Below, in pieces: positions 43,166 to 51,808 of a stretch of 64,000 nucleotides of DNA; the stretch's first letter is position 1; every line of letters starts with the position of its first letter. The notes beneath the pieces are model-generated. The model had not been told where the DNA came from. It made no database searches and saw only the letters and a program-made list of their open reading frames with translations. Made by a program: the position numbers and the translations under genes. The stretch covers positions 310,001 to 374,000 of the forward strand of contig NZ_JAHDTI010000013.1 of NCBI RefSeq assembly GCF_018531495.1. Reading direction: 5' to 3'. This DNA is from Nonomuraea sediminis. Its GTDB lineage: Bacteria; Actinomycetota; Actinomycetes; Streptosporangiales; Streptosporangiaceae.

Positions 43166-44041
43166 ATGAGAAGGTTGGAACCCCTGGCCTGGGTGGGGCC
43201 GGCGGTGATCCTGATCGCCGTGGTCGTGCTCTGGCCCGTGGTCGAGATGGTCAGGTCGTCGTTCCTGAAGATCAGCAGGTTCGGCATCGTCCAGGGCTCG
43301 AACGGCACCAAGAACTTCGCCAAGCTGTTCGCGGCGCCCGACTTCGGGGCGATCATGTTCCGCTCGCTGATCTGGGTGGTCGCGGTCGTCGGCCTCACCG
43401 TGCTGATCTCGCTGGCCCTGGCCCAGCTGTTCAACCAGCGGTTCCCCGGCCGCAAGGTCGCGCGGTGGGCGCTCATCGCGCCGTGGGCCGCCTCGGTGCT
43501 GATGACGGCGATCATCTTCAAGTGGATGCTCGACCCCGAGGTCGGCGTCATCAACATCATCAGGAAGTGGCTGGGGCTGATCCCCGCGATGGGCGGCGCG
43601 GACGCCGACCAGCTGGGCAACGCCTCGACCGCGATGCCCTGGCTGATCTTCGTGGCCGTCTTCGTGTCGGTGCCGTTCACCACGTACGCGCTGCTCGCGG
43701 GCCTGGCGACGATCCCGGCGGACGTCTACGAGGCGGCCAAGATGGACGGCGCCACGAAGTGGCGGACGTACTGGTCGATCACGCTGCCGCTGCTGCGTCC
43801 CGCGCTGACCGTGGCCGCGCTGATCAACGTCATGAACGTCTTCAACAGCTTCCCGATCATCTGGCCGATGACCCACGGCCAGCCGGGCTACTCGACGGCC
43901 ACCTCGACGATCTTCATGTACATCCTCAAGGGCGCCGACATCGGTGAGTCCGCCGCGATGTCCGTGATCAACTTCGGCACGGTGATCATCCTGACCGCGA
44001 TCTTCCTCAAGATGTCCCGATGGAAGCAGGAGGTCGCGTGA
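43166..44041 (+). CDS. Sugar ABC transporter permease (MalF-type)
   Basis: A 291-residue membrane permease with six hydrophobic helices. The EAA loop that contacts the ATPase reads YEAAKMDGATKWRTYWSITLPLLRP. Ribosome-binding site GAAAGG 7 nt before the ATG. It overlaps the second permease gene by 1 nt. No ATPase is encoded in the operon, so it probably uses a shared MsiK-type ATPase encoded elsewhere. Confidence 0.9.
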   Translation: MRRLEPLAWVGPAVILIAVVVLWPVVEMVRSSFLKISRFGIVQGSNGTKNFAKLFAAPDFGAIMFRSLIWVVAVVGLTVLISLALAQLFNQRFPGRKVARWALIAPWAASVLMTAIIFKWMLDPEVGVINIIRKWLGLIPAMGGADADQLGNASTAMPWLIFVAVFVSVPFTTYALLAGLATIPADVYEAAKMDGATKWRTYWSITLPLLRPALTVAALINVMNVFNSFPIIWPMTHGQPGYSTATSTIFMYILKGADIGESAAMSVINFGTVIILTAIFLKMSRWKQEVA

Positions 44042-44922
44042 TGGCCGTCAGGACAGCGCCGCACCCGGCCCGCTCGCACGCCCGGTCGCGCCCGGTCGCC
44101 CCCCGGCGGATGCCGAAGCTCAAGACGGTGATCCTGGCGGCCGTGGCCTACGTGATCGCGTTCATCTTCCTGTTCCCCTACCTGATCATGCTGCTGACCG
44201 CGCTGCGGCCACAGTCCACGCTGCGCGAGGCCACGATCTTCCCGTCGCACTGGATGTGGTCCAACCTGGCCAACTTCTGGACCGGCGGGCTGGCGCACAA
44301 CCTGTTCGTCACGCTGAAGGTGGCCGGCGGCTCGACGCTGCTCGTGCTGCTGGTGGCGCTGCCCGCGGCCTACTACACCGCCCGCTACAAGTTCCGCGGC
44401 CGGGTCGCGTTCCTGATCCTGGTGCTGACCACGCAGATGTTCCAGCCCACGGCCATGCTGGTCGGCATCTACCGGGAGTTCTACCAGTTCGGGCTGGTGG
44501 ACAGCATCTGGTCGCTGATCCTGGTCAACGGCGGGTTCAACCTGGCCTTCGCGGTGTGGATCCTGAACGCCTACTTCTCCTCGATCCCGCGCGAGCTGGA
44601 GGAGGCCGCGTTCATCGACGGCAACGGGCGCTTCGGCGCGCTCTTCAGGATCACGCTGCCGCTGGCGATGCCCGGCGTGATCACCGCGCTGATCTTCACG
44701 TTCATCGCCGCGTGGAACGAGTTCGTGGTCGCGCTCACGCTGACCACCTCGCCGCAGAACCAGCCGCTGACGGTCGCGCTGAACTCCTTCATCGGGCAGT
44801 ACGAGGTCGACTGGCAGAACCTGTTCGCCGGCTCGGTCATCGCCACGATCCCGGTGATCATCCTCTTCGCCCTGATCGAACGGAAGGTGGTCGGCGGCCT
44901 GACCGCCGGCTCCATCAAATAG
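44041..44922 (+). CDS. Sugar ABC transporter permease (MalG-type)
   Basis: A 293-residue permease and partner of the preceding one. A basic, Pro-rich N-terminal tail is followed by six helices; the EAA loop is LEEAAFIDGNGRFGALFRITLPLAMPG. CAGGAGG precedes the ATG by 7 nt. It completes the importer: binding protein, MalF-like, MalG-like. The operon ends with a strong hairpin. Confidence 0.9.
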   Translation: MAVRTAPHPARSHARSRPVAPRRMPKLKTVILAAVAYVIAFIFLFPYLIMLLTALRPQSTLREATIFPSHWMWSNLANFWTGGLAHNLFVTLKVAGGSTLLVLLVALPAAYYTARYKFRGRVAFLILVLTTQMFQPTAMLVGIYREFYQFGLVDSIWSLILVNGGFNLAFAVWILNAYFSSIPRELEEAAFIDGNGRFGALFRITLPLAMPGVITALIFTFIAAWNEFVVALTLTTSPQNQPLTVALNSFIGQYEVDWQNLFAGSVIATIPVIILFALIERKVVGGLTAGSIK

Positions 44923-44955
44923 CCCCCTCCACCCGGGCGTCCTCCTCCCGCCCGG

Positions 44956-44998
44956 GCCCCGGCCGCCCCGTGCCCTCCACCACGGCGGCGGCCGGGGC
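44956..44998 (+). terminator. Terminator of the sugar ABC transporter operon
   Basis: GCCCCGGCCGCC and GGC(GGC)GGCCGGGGC form a long GC hairpin around an 18-nt loop, 34 nt after the last permease stop. Confidence 0.7.
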
Positions 44999-45020
44999 GT
45001 CTCACTTCCCCAGCCCTTCC

Positions 45021-45111
45021 GCTGTCCTACGGCGGGCTTTTTTGCTGTCCTACGGCGAGCTTTCTTGCTGTCGCACGGTGAGTTTTCTTGCTGCCGTACG
45101 GCGAGCCGCCG
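45021..45111 (+). repeat. 23-bp tandem repeat array
   Basis: Three full units at 45021-45043, 45044-45066 and 45067-45089 and a partial fourth from 45090. Each starts GCTGTC.TACGGCGAG (or close) and ends in a T-rich CTTTCTT. The fourth unit runs into a GTACGGCGAGCCGCCGCC hairpin start of the dispersed repeat family. No ORF explains it. Confidence 0.75.
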
Positions 45112-45374
45112 CCACCGCCACCCGACGCACTTCGGCCGGGCTCTGTCCAGGGAGACGCTCCTCCGGCGATGCGGGGTCGCTCGCCGTTACGCGGCTCTGT
45201 TACCGGTGTCCCGCGGCCCTGGGTTTCCCGCCGCACAGGGCGCCGCCTCCCGCCGACCCGCCTCCCGCCGACCCGGCGCCTGAAACCACCGAGGCCGTGG
45301 GCACCTAGGGTCACGGGCAACCCGGGACACGAGGACCCAGAACCGCGCACGGGGTTCCCGCGCTGGACCCACGT
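45112..45374. other. Gene-free GC-rich stretch between repeats
   Basis: No convincing gene on either strand. It holds short duplications, for example CGCCTCCCGCCGACC twice near 45240-45275 and two GGGTTCCCGCGC segments near 45350 and 45380, suggesting decayed repeat material. Confidence 0.5.
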
Positions 45375-45645
45375 ACAGGGTTCCCGCGCCGGGGTCGGTG
45401 AGGAGGTGTGCGGTGGTCGGCCGGCGCCTTGTGCGGCGGTGAGGGGGGACCGTGGTGCCTGGAGGACGACGTGTCGTGGCGGCGGGAAAGCGGCATCGAC
45501 TCGCCGGAAGCGCCGGGCGCGGGTCCTCAGCTGGGTACGGCGGGCGGCCGGGGGCGGCGGCCTGCCGTACGAGAGCCCTTCGCAGTGCAGAGAGGTCAGC
45601 CACGAGTACGGCGGGCGGCCGGGGGCGGCAGCCTGCCGTACGGGA
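45375..45645 (-). repeat. Dispersed GC-rich intergenic repeat, copy 2, with duplicated hairpin module
   Basis: Reverse orientation. The body (about 45375-45530) contains CGCGCCGGGGTCGG, GGTCGGCCGGCGCC, and GCATCGACTCGCCGGAAGC, the complements of segments in the copy at 51.6 kb. Two hairpin modules, 45534-45569 and 45605-45640, start GTACGGCGGGCGGCCGG and repeat with a 71-bp period, each followed by GAGAGGTCAGCC. It lies between the ABC operon and the methyltransferase gene. Confidence 0.7.
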
Positions 45646-45655
45646 GCGGGAGAGG

Positions 45656-46390
45656 TCAGCCGGGGACGCGGGCGACGCAGAAGACCGTCTGGCCGAACGG
45701 CGGGCGGATGAAGCGCTCGATGAAGCGGGTCGTCGGGACGACCGTGCGGTCGTAGATCTTGACCAGGCGCGGGTCCGGGTAGCCGACGCCGCCGCGACGG
45801 ACGGCGGCCCACCAGGCGATGCCGCCGAGGAAGTTGATCGGCTTGAGCACCTCGATGTCGAGGCCCGCCTTGGCGACCGTGCGGCCGAGCGTCTTGGGCG
45901 TGTAGCGCTGGACGTGGCCGACCTTCTTGTCGAAGTCTCCGTAGAGCTGCATGTAGCCGGGCACCCAGATGATGATCCGCCCGCCGGGCAGCGTGACCCT
46001 GGCCAGCGACCGCAGCGCCTCGGAGTCCTCCTCGATGTGCTCGAGGACGTTCATGAGCACGACCGTGTCGACCTTGTCCTTGAGCGGGATGTCGCACGGC
46101 AGCCCGAACTGCAGGACGTTGATGTCGTCGCGCCCGTGGAAGCGCTTGGACAGCTGCTCGCAGCAGTAGGGGTCGAAGTCGCTGACGACGAGCCGGTCGA
46201 GCCGCGGCAGGAACTGCTCGGCGAAGTGGCCGAGCCCGGACCCGATCTCCAGCATGGAACGGCCGACATGCGGTGCGACCATGTCGAACTCGTACTGCCG
46301 ATAGTTCTTGGCCTCGTCCCCACCCAGGTGGTTCTCCAGGGCCTCGTCACCGGCCGCCGGTTGCACTACACGGTCATACCCAGAAGACAT
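45656..46390 (-). CDS. SAM-dependent methyltransferase (class I)
   Basis: A 244-residue methyltransferase. Motif I is SMLEIGSGLGHFAEQ, the acidic SAM residue is in VVSDFDPYC, and motif IV VVLMNVLEHIEEDSEAL precedes LPGGRIIIWVPG. The C-terminal part (YGDFDKKVGHVQRYT; NFLGGIAWW) resembles methyltransferases linked to cell-surface glycan synthesis. The ATG follows GGAGGAAC by 7 nt. The substrate is not known. Confidence 0.82.
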   Translation of the reverse strand: MSSGYDRVVQPAAGDEALENHLGGDEAKNYRQYEFDMVAPHVGRSMLEIGSGLGHFAEQFLPRLDRLVVSDFDPYCCEQLSKRFHGRDDINVLQFGLPCDIPLKDKVDTVVLMNVLEHIEEDSEALRSLARVTLPGGRIIIWVPGYMQLYGDFDKKVGHVQRYTPKTLGRTVAKAGLDIEVLKPINFLGGIAWWAAVRRGGVGYPDPRLVKIYDRTVVPTTRFIERFIRPPFGQTVFCVARVPG

Positions 46391-46501
46391 GGGTCCGTTC
46401 CTCCAAAGGGGGTTCGCGGATCTGACCGAGTCTAGTGCCCAGCTCGGACTGGGAGCACCTCTTCCCCCGGCGACCACGATGCGATGGAATCTCCTACGTC
46501 C

Positions 46502-47041
46502 ATGGACGACGACGAGGCCATTGGCCGTTCCCTATCCGGCGATTTATCCGCCTATGAGGTGTTGGTCGCCCGCTACAGCGTGCTCGCGCACCGGACGGCG
46601 GCCATGCTGGGCGCGGGAGACGAGGCTGAAGACGTGGTCCAGGAGGCGTTCGTCAAGGCCTTCCGCCACCTGGCCTCCTTCCGCCGCGACGCGCCGTTCC
46701 GCCCCTGGCTGCTGCGCATCGTGGCCAACGAGACGCACAACCTGACCCGCTCCCGCGGCCGCCGCTCCGAGCTGACGGCCAAGCTGAGCATGACCGCTGA
46801 CGGCCGCGCCCCCGACGACCCCGAGGGTACGGCTGTCGCCACCGACCGCCGCGCCCGCCTGCTCGCTGCCGTCAAGACGCTGCCCGAGCGGGAACGCCAG
46901 GCCGTGGTGTGCAGGTACTTCTTACAGCTGTCGGAGGCGGAGACCGCCCAGGTGCTGGATTGGCCGCTCGGCACCGTCAAGTCGGCGACGCACCGCGGCC
47001 TGGCCCGGCTGAGGGAGGAGGTGGGCCGTGACCTCGCATGA
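46502..47041 (+). CDS. ECF RNA polymerase sigma factor
   Basis: A 179-residue sigma-70 family factor with region 2 (DLSAYEVLVARYSVLAHRTA; DEAEDVVQEAFVKAFRHL; FRPWLLRIVANETHN) and region 4 (LPERERQAVVCRYFLQLSEAETAQVLDWPLGTVKSATHRGLARLR). The start could be ATG 46484 or 46502; the second is closer to the family start. It overlaps the following membrane protein gene by 14 nt, the usual sigma/anti-sigma arrangement. Confidence 0.9.
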   Translation: MDDDEAIGRSLSGDLSAYEVLVARYSVLAHRTAAMLGAGDEAEDVVQEAFVKAFRHLASFRRDAPFRPWLLRIVANETHNLTRSRGRRSELTAKLSMTADGRAPDDPEGTAVATDRRARLLAAVKTLPERERQAVVCRYFLQLSEAETAQVLDWPLGTVKSATHRGLARLREEVGRDLA

Positions 47042-47849
47042 CGACGACCTGGAAGCCGAGTTGCTGGCTCTCGGCGCCTCCCTCGACGTCCCGGCCCCGG
47101 ACCCCGCCGACACGGCCGCCGCCGTCCGAGCCCGCCTCGAATCCGCCACCCCGGAACCCGGAACCCAGGAGACCGAACCGCAACCCAGGACTCAGGGGGC
47201 CGAGCCGGAACCCCGAACGCCGAGGTCCCACCCCGCAGGCCATCCGAGAGCGCCGGGGACGCGGGACGATGGCCGGCGGCCGCCGGCGCGACGTGGCAGG
47301 CGCCCGAGACGCTGGCTGGTCGTGACCGCGATCGTCCTGGTCGTGGCCGCCATCACCGCGGCGACCCCGCAGGGACGCGCGGCCGTGGCCAGGATCCTGC
47401 GCGTGGCGGGCATCGAGATCACCCTCACCACCACCACGCCCAGCCCGGTCAAGACACCCACCACGATCCCCGGCGAACACACGATCCCGAACACGGGAAC
47501 CTTCCCCAAGGCCCTCGGCCCTCCCCAGGAGACCCGCCGGAGCGAAGGAGTCGTGTCGATGCTCTGGCCGGGCGGCATCCGCCTCGACAGGATCGACGGC
47601 GGCATCAGCCCGTACTTCCTGAAGGAGATCGGCCCGCCCTGGCCCGACGAGGTGACCGTGCGCGGTGTCCAGGGCTGGTGGATCTCCGGCGGCCACCGCC
47701 TCAGCTACCTCAGGCGTGCCGACAACACCCAGATCCCGTTGCGCCTGGCAGGCCCGACCCTCATCTGGAGCGAGGGCGAGACCGCCTACCGCCTCGAGGG
47801 CGTCACGGACAGGGCCAGGGCCGTCGAGATCGCGGACTCACTCGGCTAG
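47028..47849 (+). CDS. Putative anti-sigma factor, single-pass membrane protein
   Basis: A 273-residue protein. A soluble, Pro/Glu-rich cytoplasmic part (1-95) ends in a basic RRGRRPRRW stretch before one helix (WLVVTAIVLVVAAITAA), then a Thr/Pro spacer and an extracytoplasmic domain (about 165-273) with GGIRLDRIDGG and TLIWSEGETAYRLEG. The gene overlaps the sigma gene. No zinc-binding HxxxCxxC motif is seen, so it is not a ZAS-type anti-sigma factor; the role is inferred from position and topology. Confidence 0.7.
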   Translation: MTSHDDDLEAELLALGASLDVPAPDPADTAAAVRARLESATPEPGTQETEPQPRTQGAEPEPRTPRSHPAGHPRAPGTRDDGRRPPARRGRRPRRWLVVTAIVLVVAAITAATPQGRAAVARILRVAGIEITLTTTTPSPVKTPTTIPGEHTIPNTGTFPKALGPPQETRRSEGVVSMLWPGGIRLDRIDGGISPYFLKEIGPPWPDEVTVRGVQGWWISGGHRLSYLRRADNTQIPLRLAGPTLIWSEGETAYRLEGVTDRARAVEIADSLG

Positions 47850-48857
47850 CCAGTCGTCCACGGACTCGATGAGCTCCTTGCGCACCGAGTCCGGCGCGGC
47901 GGACGAGCGGATCGACTGCCTGGCCAGCTCGGCGATCTCCGCGTCGCGGAAGCCGTACACCTCGCGCGCCAGCTCGTACTGCCGCAACAGCCGCGAACCG
48001 AACAGCAGCGGGTCGTCGGCGCCCAGCGCGATCGGCACGCCCGCCTCGAACAGGCGCCGTAGCGGCACCTCGGCGGGCGACTCGGCCACGCCGAGCCCCA
48101 CGTTGGAGGTCGGGCAGACCTCGCAGCAGATCTGCCGGTCGGCCAGCCGCTCCATCAGCCGCTCGGACTCGGCCGCGCGCACGCCGTGCCCCACCCGGTC
48201 GGCGTCCAGGTCGTAGACGCACTGCTCGACGCTGCGCGGCCCGAGCAGCTCCCCGCCATGGGGCACGGACAGCAGCCCCGCCCGCTTGGCGATGCGGAAG
48301 GCCCGCTCGAAGTCGCGCGCCTCACCGCGCCGCTCGTCGTTGGACAGCCCGAAGCCGACCACGCCCTTGTCCACGTACTGGGTGGCGAGCCTGGCCAGCG
48401 TGTTGGCGTCGAGGGGATGCCGGGTCCTGTTGGCCGCCACGATCATCGCGACGCCGACCCCGGCGTGCTCGGCCGCCCGGGCCGCCGCGTCGAGGAACAG
48501 CTCGAGCGTGGCGGTCAGCCCGCCGAACCTGGAGGCGTAGCCGGACGGGTCGACCTGGATCTCCAGCCACCGCGAGCCGTCGGTGACCTCGTCCTCGGCG
48601 GTCTCGCGCAGGAGCCGGTAGATGTGCTCGGGGCGGGACAGCACGGACCTGGCGATGTCGTAGAGCCGCTGGAAGCGGAACCAGCCCCGCTCGTCGGTCG
48701 CCCGCAGCTTGGGCGGCCAGTCGTCCTCCAGCGCGTCCGGCAGGTGCAGGCCCTGCTCCCTGGCCAGCTCGATGAGCGTCGAATGGCGCATCGATCCGGT
48801 GAAGTGCAGGTGGAGGTGGGCCTTGGGCAGTGCGTCGAGCGGGCGGAGCATCTCCAT
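47838..48857 (-). CDS. add: Adenosine deaminase
   Basis: A 339-residue zinc amidohydrolase converting adenosine to inosine. Metal and catalytic motifs: KAHLHLHFTGS near residue 13, SVPHGGEL (His), EVCPTSNVGLGV and ALGADDPLLFG (Asp pair). The sequence of the region around VGFGLSNDERRGE departs from the well-known ADA GxDLxGxE form, so a related substrate (modified adenosine or aminofutalosine) is possible. ATG 48857 or ATG 48851 may be the start. Convergent with the anti-sigma gene, overlapping 12 nt. Confidence 0.8.
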   Translation of the reverse strand: MEMLRPLDALPKAHLHLHFTGSMRHSTLIELAREQGLHLPDALEDDWPPKLRATDERGWFRFQRLYDIARSVLSRPEHIYRLLRETAEDEVTDGSRWLEIQVDPSGYASRFGGLTATLELFLDAAARAAEHAGVGVAMIVAANRTRHPLDANTLARLATQYVDKGVVGFGLSNDERRGEARDFERAFRIAKRAGLLSVPHGGELLGPRSVEQCVYDLDADRVGHGVRAAESERLMERLADRQICCEVCPTSNVGLGVAESPAEVPLRRLFEAGVPIALGADDPLLFGSRLLRQYELAREVYGFRDAEIAELARQSIRSSAAPDSVRKELIESVDDWLAE

Positions 48858-48932
48858 ATCCTGCCACTCAACCCTTTGATGGGTTCGCGGGTTTAGAGGG
48901 CGCGAGTTCATTTAAGACAAGGGACCCTCGCG

Positions 48933-49427
48933 ATGACGGATGAAGACGAGGCGGCGTTCGACGAGTTCCTCGCCGCCAGGAGCACCACGCTGCTGCGCAC
49001 CGCGATCCTGGTCTGCGGCGCCACCAGGCACGACGCCGAGGATCTGGTCCAGCACGCGCTGGAGAAGGTCTACCGGCACTGGGCCAGGATCAGGCACGAC
49101 AACCCCGAGGCGTACGCGCGCAAGGTCGTCGTGAACGCGGCGATCAACAGGTCGCGGCGGCGCCGCGTGCTCAAGGAGATCATCTCCGCCAGGCCGCCGG
49201 ACACCCCGGCCGACAGCCCCGACCTGGACCTGCGCGACACGCTCGTCGCCGAGCTGCGCAGGCTCCCGCCCAGGATGCGCGCCGTGCTCGTCCTGCGCTA
49301 CTGGGAGGACCAGACGGAGGCCGCCACCGCGGCCCTGCTCGGCTGCTCCATCGGCACGGTCAAGAGCCAGGCGGCCAGGGGACTGGCCAGGATCCGCGAA
49401 CACATGGAAGAAGGAGCCATGCGATGA
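48933..49427 (+). CDS. SigE-family (actinobacterial ECF) sigma factor
   Basis: A 164-residue sigma factor: FDEFLAARSTTLLRTAILVCG, DAEDLVQHALEKVYRHW and region 4 LPPRMRAVLVLRYWEDQTEAATAALLGCSIGTVKSQAARGLARIR. This is the SigE70/ECF group common in Streptomyces-like bacteria. AAGGGA precedes the ATG. It overlaps the following PASTA-protein gene by 4 nt (ATGA). Confidence 0.9.
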   Translation: MTDEDEAAFDEFLAARSTTLLRTAILVCGATRHDAEDLVQHALEKVYRHWARIRHDNPEAYARKVVVNAAINRSRRRRVLKEIISARPPDTPADSPDLDLRDTLVAELRRLPPRMRAVLVLRYWEDQTEAATAALLGCSIGTVKSQAARGLARIREHMEEGAMR

Positions 49428-50317
49428 GCGTGGAGGAAGCACTCAAGGACGCCATGCGCGCCCACGTCGCCGACGTGCAGGCCGCCCCCACGCTGGGCGG
49501 CGCGATCCGCAGGCGGCACCGCACACATGTCCTGCGGTTTCGTACGGCAGGCGCCGCCCTCGTCACCGCAGCGGTCGCCGTGGCCGTGCCGGTGGCGCTG
49601 ACTTCCTCGGACCCGGGGAACAAGGTCGCCACGGGATCGGACCGCGCCGTGATCGCCACGGTGAAGGTGCCCGACGTGACCGGCATGACCCTCGAGGAGG
49701 CGACTTCCACGCTCAAGCAGGCGGTCGTCCTCGTCAAGCTCACCACGGGCAAGCCGGACGAGCATTCGCAGGACCTGGTGACCGGGCAGGATCCCGCGGC
49801 GGGGGCCGAGGTCGCGCCGGGCACCCAGGTCACGCTCACCGTGAAGGCGCCTACTGACGACAACAAGCCGCAGGACCTGGGCGACCTCGGAGACGGCCGC
49901 ACCTTCGGCGGGATCCACCTGGACTACGTGCCGGACGGGCTCGCCTGGGGCAAGTGGTCGGGCAAGGACGGCTTCGGCGTGCACAGCTACACCACCTCCT
50001 TCGACCTGCCCGACAACCCGGACGGGTACTACGGCGTCCAGGTCGTGGTCTACCAGGGTGAGGCGGCCAAGCTCATCCGCGGGCGCGTCGGCAAGCTCAA
50101 GGGCGCCGAGAAGGTGGACGTCAACGGCAGGCCCGGCTACCTGGCCATGTTCGGCGAGGCCAGCGAGGTCGTCTCCGACGGCGGCACCAGGACGATCGGC
50201 TGGATGCTCCGCGACGACCTGGCCGTCGAGGCGATGATCAGCCCCGACTACGCCAAGAAGGTCGACGCGGACGCCGAGCTCAAGAAGGTGGCCGAGGGAA
50301 TCAAGCCGACCGAATAG
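49424..50317 (+). CDS. PASTA-domain membrane protein coupled to a sigma factor
   Basis: A 297-residue protein: cytoplasmic N-terminus (1-38, MSVEEALKDAMRAHV), one helix (AGAALVTAAVAVAVPVAL), one PASTA domain (about 78-145, VPDVTGMTLEEATSTLKQA; GQDPAAGAEVAPGTQVTLTV) and a C-terminal extracytoplasmic domain. PASTA domains bind peptidoglycan fragments in other proteins, so this may report wall state to the sigma factor. That is an inference from family and gene overlap. Confidence 0.75.
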   Translation: MSVEEALKDAMRAHVADVQAAPTLGGAIRRRHRTHVLRFRTAGAALVTAAVAVAVPVALTSSDPGNKVATGSDRAVIATVKVPDVTGMTLEEATSTLKQAVVLVKLTTGKPDEHSQDLVTGQDPAAGAEVAPGTQVTLTVKAPTDDNKPQDLGDLGDGRTFGGIHLDYVPDGLAWGKWSGKDGFGVHSYTTSFDLPDNPDGYYGVQVVVYQGEAAKLIRGRVGKLKGAEKVDVNGRPGYLAMFGEASEVVSDGGTRTIGWMLRDDLAVEAMISPDYAKKVDADAELKKVAEGIKPTE

Positions 50318-50346
50318 TCCCGACCGAAATCGGGGATCAACCGTGT

Positions 50347-50907
50347 ATGGGCCAGTGGTGGCGCGCGATCCTGGCATTTCTCGCCCTCGGGGTGACCGGG
50401 GGCGTCATCTACGAACTCTTCTCCTCCGGTTTCGGCCGAGTCCAGCAGGCCGTCGTGGCCTCGCCGGAACCCACCAGGGTCGTGATGACGACGCCCCCCA
50501 CCCAGGTCGCGTCCACCGCCACCCTCGCGGTCATCTCCGACAACTTCTGGCTGACGTACCTGCCCGCCGGTCTCGACCGGACCGGCGGCGGGTCCATCGA
50601 ACCTGAACGCGGCGTCCAGGGCGGCTGGGCCAGGTTCGGCTCCACGAGCCGCTTCGTCGAAGCCCAGGTCGAACACGGCACCGTCGCCGCCGACTGGGCC
50701 ACCTACCGCAAGCGCGCCACGCTCGTGGACGCCAGGAGCACCACGATCCGCGGCAAACCCGCCATGATCGGAAAGAGCCCGAGCGGCGGCCGGATGATCG
50801 TCTGGCTCGAACGCGTCGGCACGGGAGCGTGGATCCGGGTGAGTGATTCGCTGAGCAAAGAGCTGCTGCCTATTGCCGCATCGGTGAAGGCTCCTGTAGG
50901 AGACTAA
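50347..50907 (+). CDS. Membrane-anchored hypothetical protein, 186 residues
   Basis: N-terminal hydrophobic segment (WRAILAFLALGVTGGVIYELF), then a Thr/Pro linker and an extracytoplasmic domain (about 55-186) with NFWLTYLPAGLDRTGG and WARFGSTSRFVEAQVEHG. The same type of domain, with a YLPAGL/YVPDGL motif, also occurs in the preceding PASTA protein (LDYVPDGLAWG), so the two genes may be related in their extracellular parts. Family not recognised. Confidence 0.7.
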   Translation: MGQWWRAILAFLALGVTGGVIYELFSSGFGRVQQAVVASPEPTRVVMTTPPTQVASTATLAVISDNFWLTYLPAGLDRTGGGSIEPERGVQGGWARFGSTSRFVEAQVEHGTVAADWATYRKRATLVDARSTTIRGKPAMIGKSPSGGRMIVWLERVGTGAWIRVSDSLSKELLPIAASVKAPVGD

Positions 50908-50938
50908 GCAGCTTTCCCGGAGTAAAGGACTGAGGCAG

Positions 50939-51424
50939 ATGCGGCGTATGGGCACGATCGTTCTCGTGCTCGCGCTCACCGCCTGCGGCACCGCCGCCCC
51001 GCCCGGCGCGACGACGGCGCCTCCCTCCAAGATCGCCCAGAGGAGCCCCGCCCTGTCCTGCGGCCGCGACCGGGTCCACCTCGGCGCCATGCCCCCCGGC
51101 CTGACGCGCGCGGGCGCCTTCACCCGCATCAAGGCCCTGCCCAGGAAGCTGAAGGTCCGTGGGACGACCTGGCGCCAGGGCGACCAACGCCTCCAGGCCG
51201 CCGTCATCTGCGGCGTCCGCACGGCGGAGCAGTTCGCCACCCTCGTCAAACGCTCGACCCTCGGCCAGCAGGCCGGCCGCCCGGCCCTGTCCTGGCACAC
51301 CAAGGACGGCTCGATCGGCTACATGTGGCTGGCCCGCCCCGGCACCGCCATCTACCTCTCCGCCACCCCCGCCCTGGCCCCCCACCTCCCCCGCATAGCC
51401 ACCGCCACCACCCTTACCCCGTGA
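50939..51424 (+). CDS. Putative lipoprotein, 161 residues
   Basis: Lipoprotein signal peptide with lipobox LALTAC near residue 16, then a Pro/Ala linker and a domain containing two more Cys (LSCGRDR; VICGVRT) that could form a disulfide. TGAGGCAG precedes the ATG by a few bases. Function unknown. It probably belongs to the same locus as the preceding two exported proteins. Confidence 0.65.
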   Translation: MRRMGTIVLVLALTACGTAAPPGATTAPPSKIAQRSPALSCGRDRVHLGAMPPGLTRAGAFTRIKALPRKLKVRGTTWRQGDQRLQAAVICGVRTAEQFATLVKRSTLGQQAGRPALSWHTKDGSIGYMWLARPGTAIYLSATPALAPHLPRIATATTLTP

Positions 51425-51545
51425 CGCCCGGCGGACTCCTGACCCTGACGCCTGGCGAACTCCTGCTGCACGGTGAGCGACCCCCGGTGCAGGGCGGCTC
51501 TTGGATGTAGGGCGAATCTTGGATCTAGGGCGAGCGACTTCTGAT
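51425..51545 (+). repeat. Degenerate short tandem repeats
   Basis: About six units of 17-21 nt, with cores GGCGAACTC, CACGGTGAGCGA, CAGGGCGGCTC, TAGGGCGAATC, TAGGGCGAGCGA and TACGGCAAGCC. They are related to the 23-bp units at 45.0 kb and lead into the hairpin module. No coding signal. Confidence 0.55.
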
Positions 51546-51805
51546 GTACGGCAAGCCACCGCCACCGGCCGCCCGCCGAACTTCGGCCAAGGACCTGCGC
51601 CCGGCGCTTCCGGCGAGTCGATGACACTCACCCGCCGCCACGCCCCTTCGCCCTCCAGGCACCACGGCCGCCTAGCCCGCCGTACAGGGCGCCGGCCGAC
51701 CGCCGCACCACGCCTCGCCGACCCCGGCGCGGAACCGACGCCTCGGGACGCGCCCGCAGGTGCTGGGTACCACGGCCCCCTGGCCCGCCGTACAGGGCGC
51801 CGGCC
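51546..51805 (+). repeat. Dispersed GC-rich intergenic repeat, copy 3 (longest)
   Basis: Forward orientation. Hairpin module 51546-51581, body with GGCGCTTCCGGCGAGTCG and CACTCACCCGCCGCCACG, then CTCCAGGCACCACGGCC, CGCCGTACAGGGCGCCGGCC and CGCCTCGCCGACCCCGGCGC. A partial second body (CACGGCCCCCTGGCCCGCC and following) begins at about 51770. The order of segments is the same as in the copies at 45.4 (reversed) and 56.0 kb. Confidence 0.75.
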
Positions 51806-51808
51806 GAG

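Noticed and set aside
45021..45111. Possible CRISPR array
   Set aside because: Units are contiguous without unique spacers and there are no cas genes in the window.
45021..45655. Several ORFs of 60-350 codons through the repeat region, in both strands
   Set aside because: They are low-complexity Pro/Arg/Gly translations of the repeat units with no ribosome-binding site; repeats explain the open frames.
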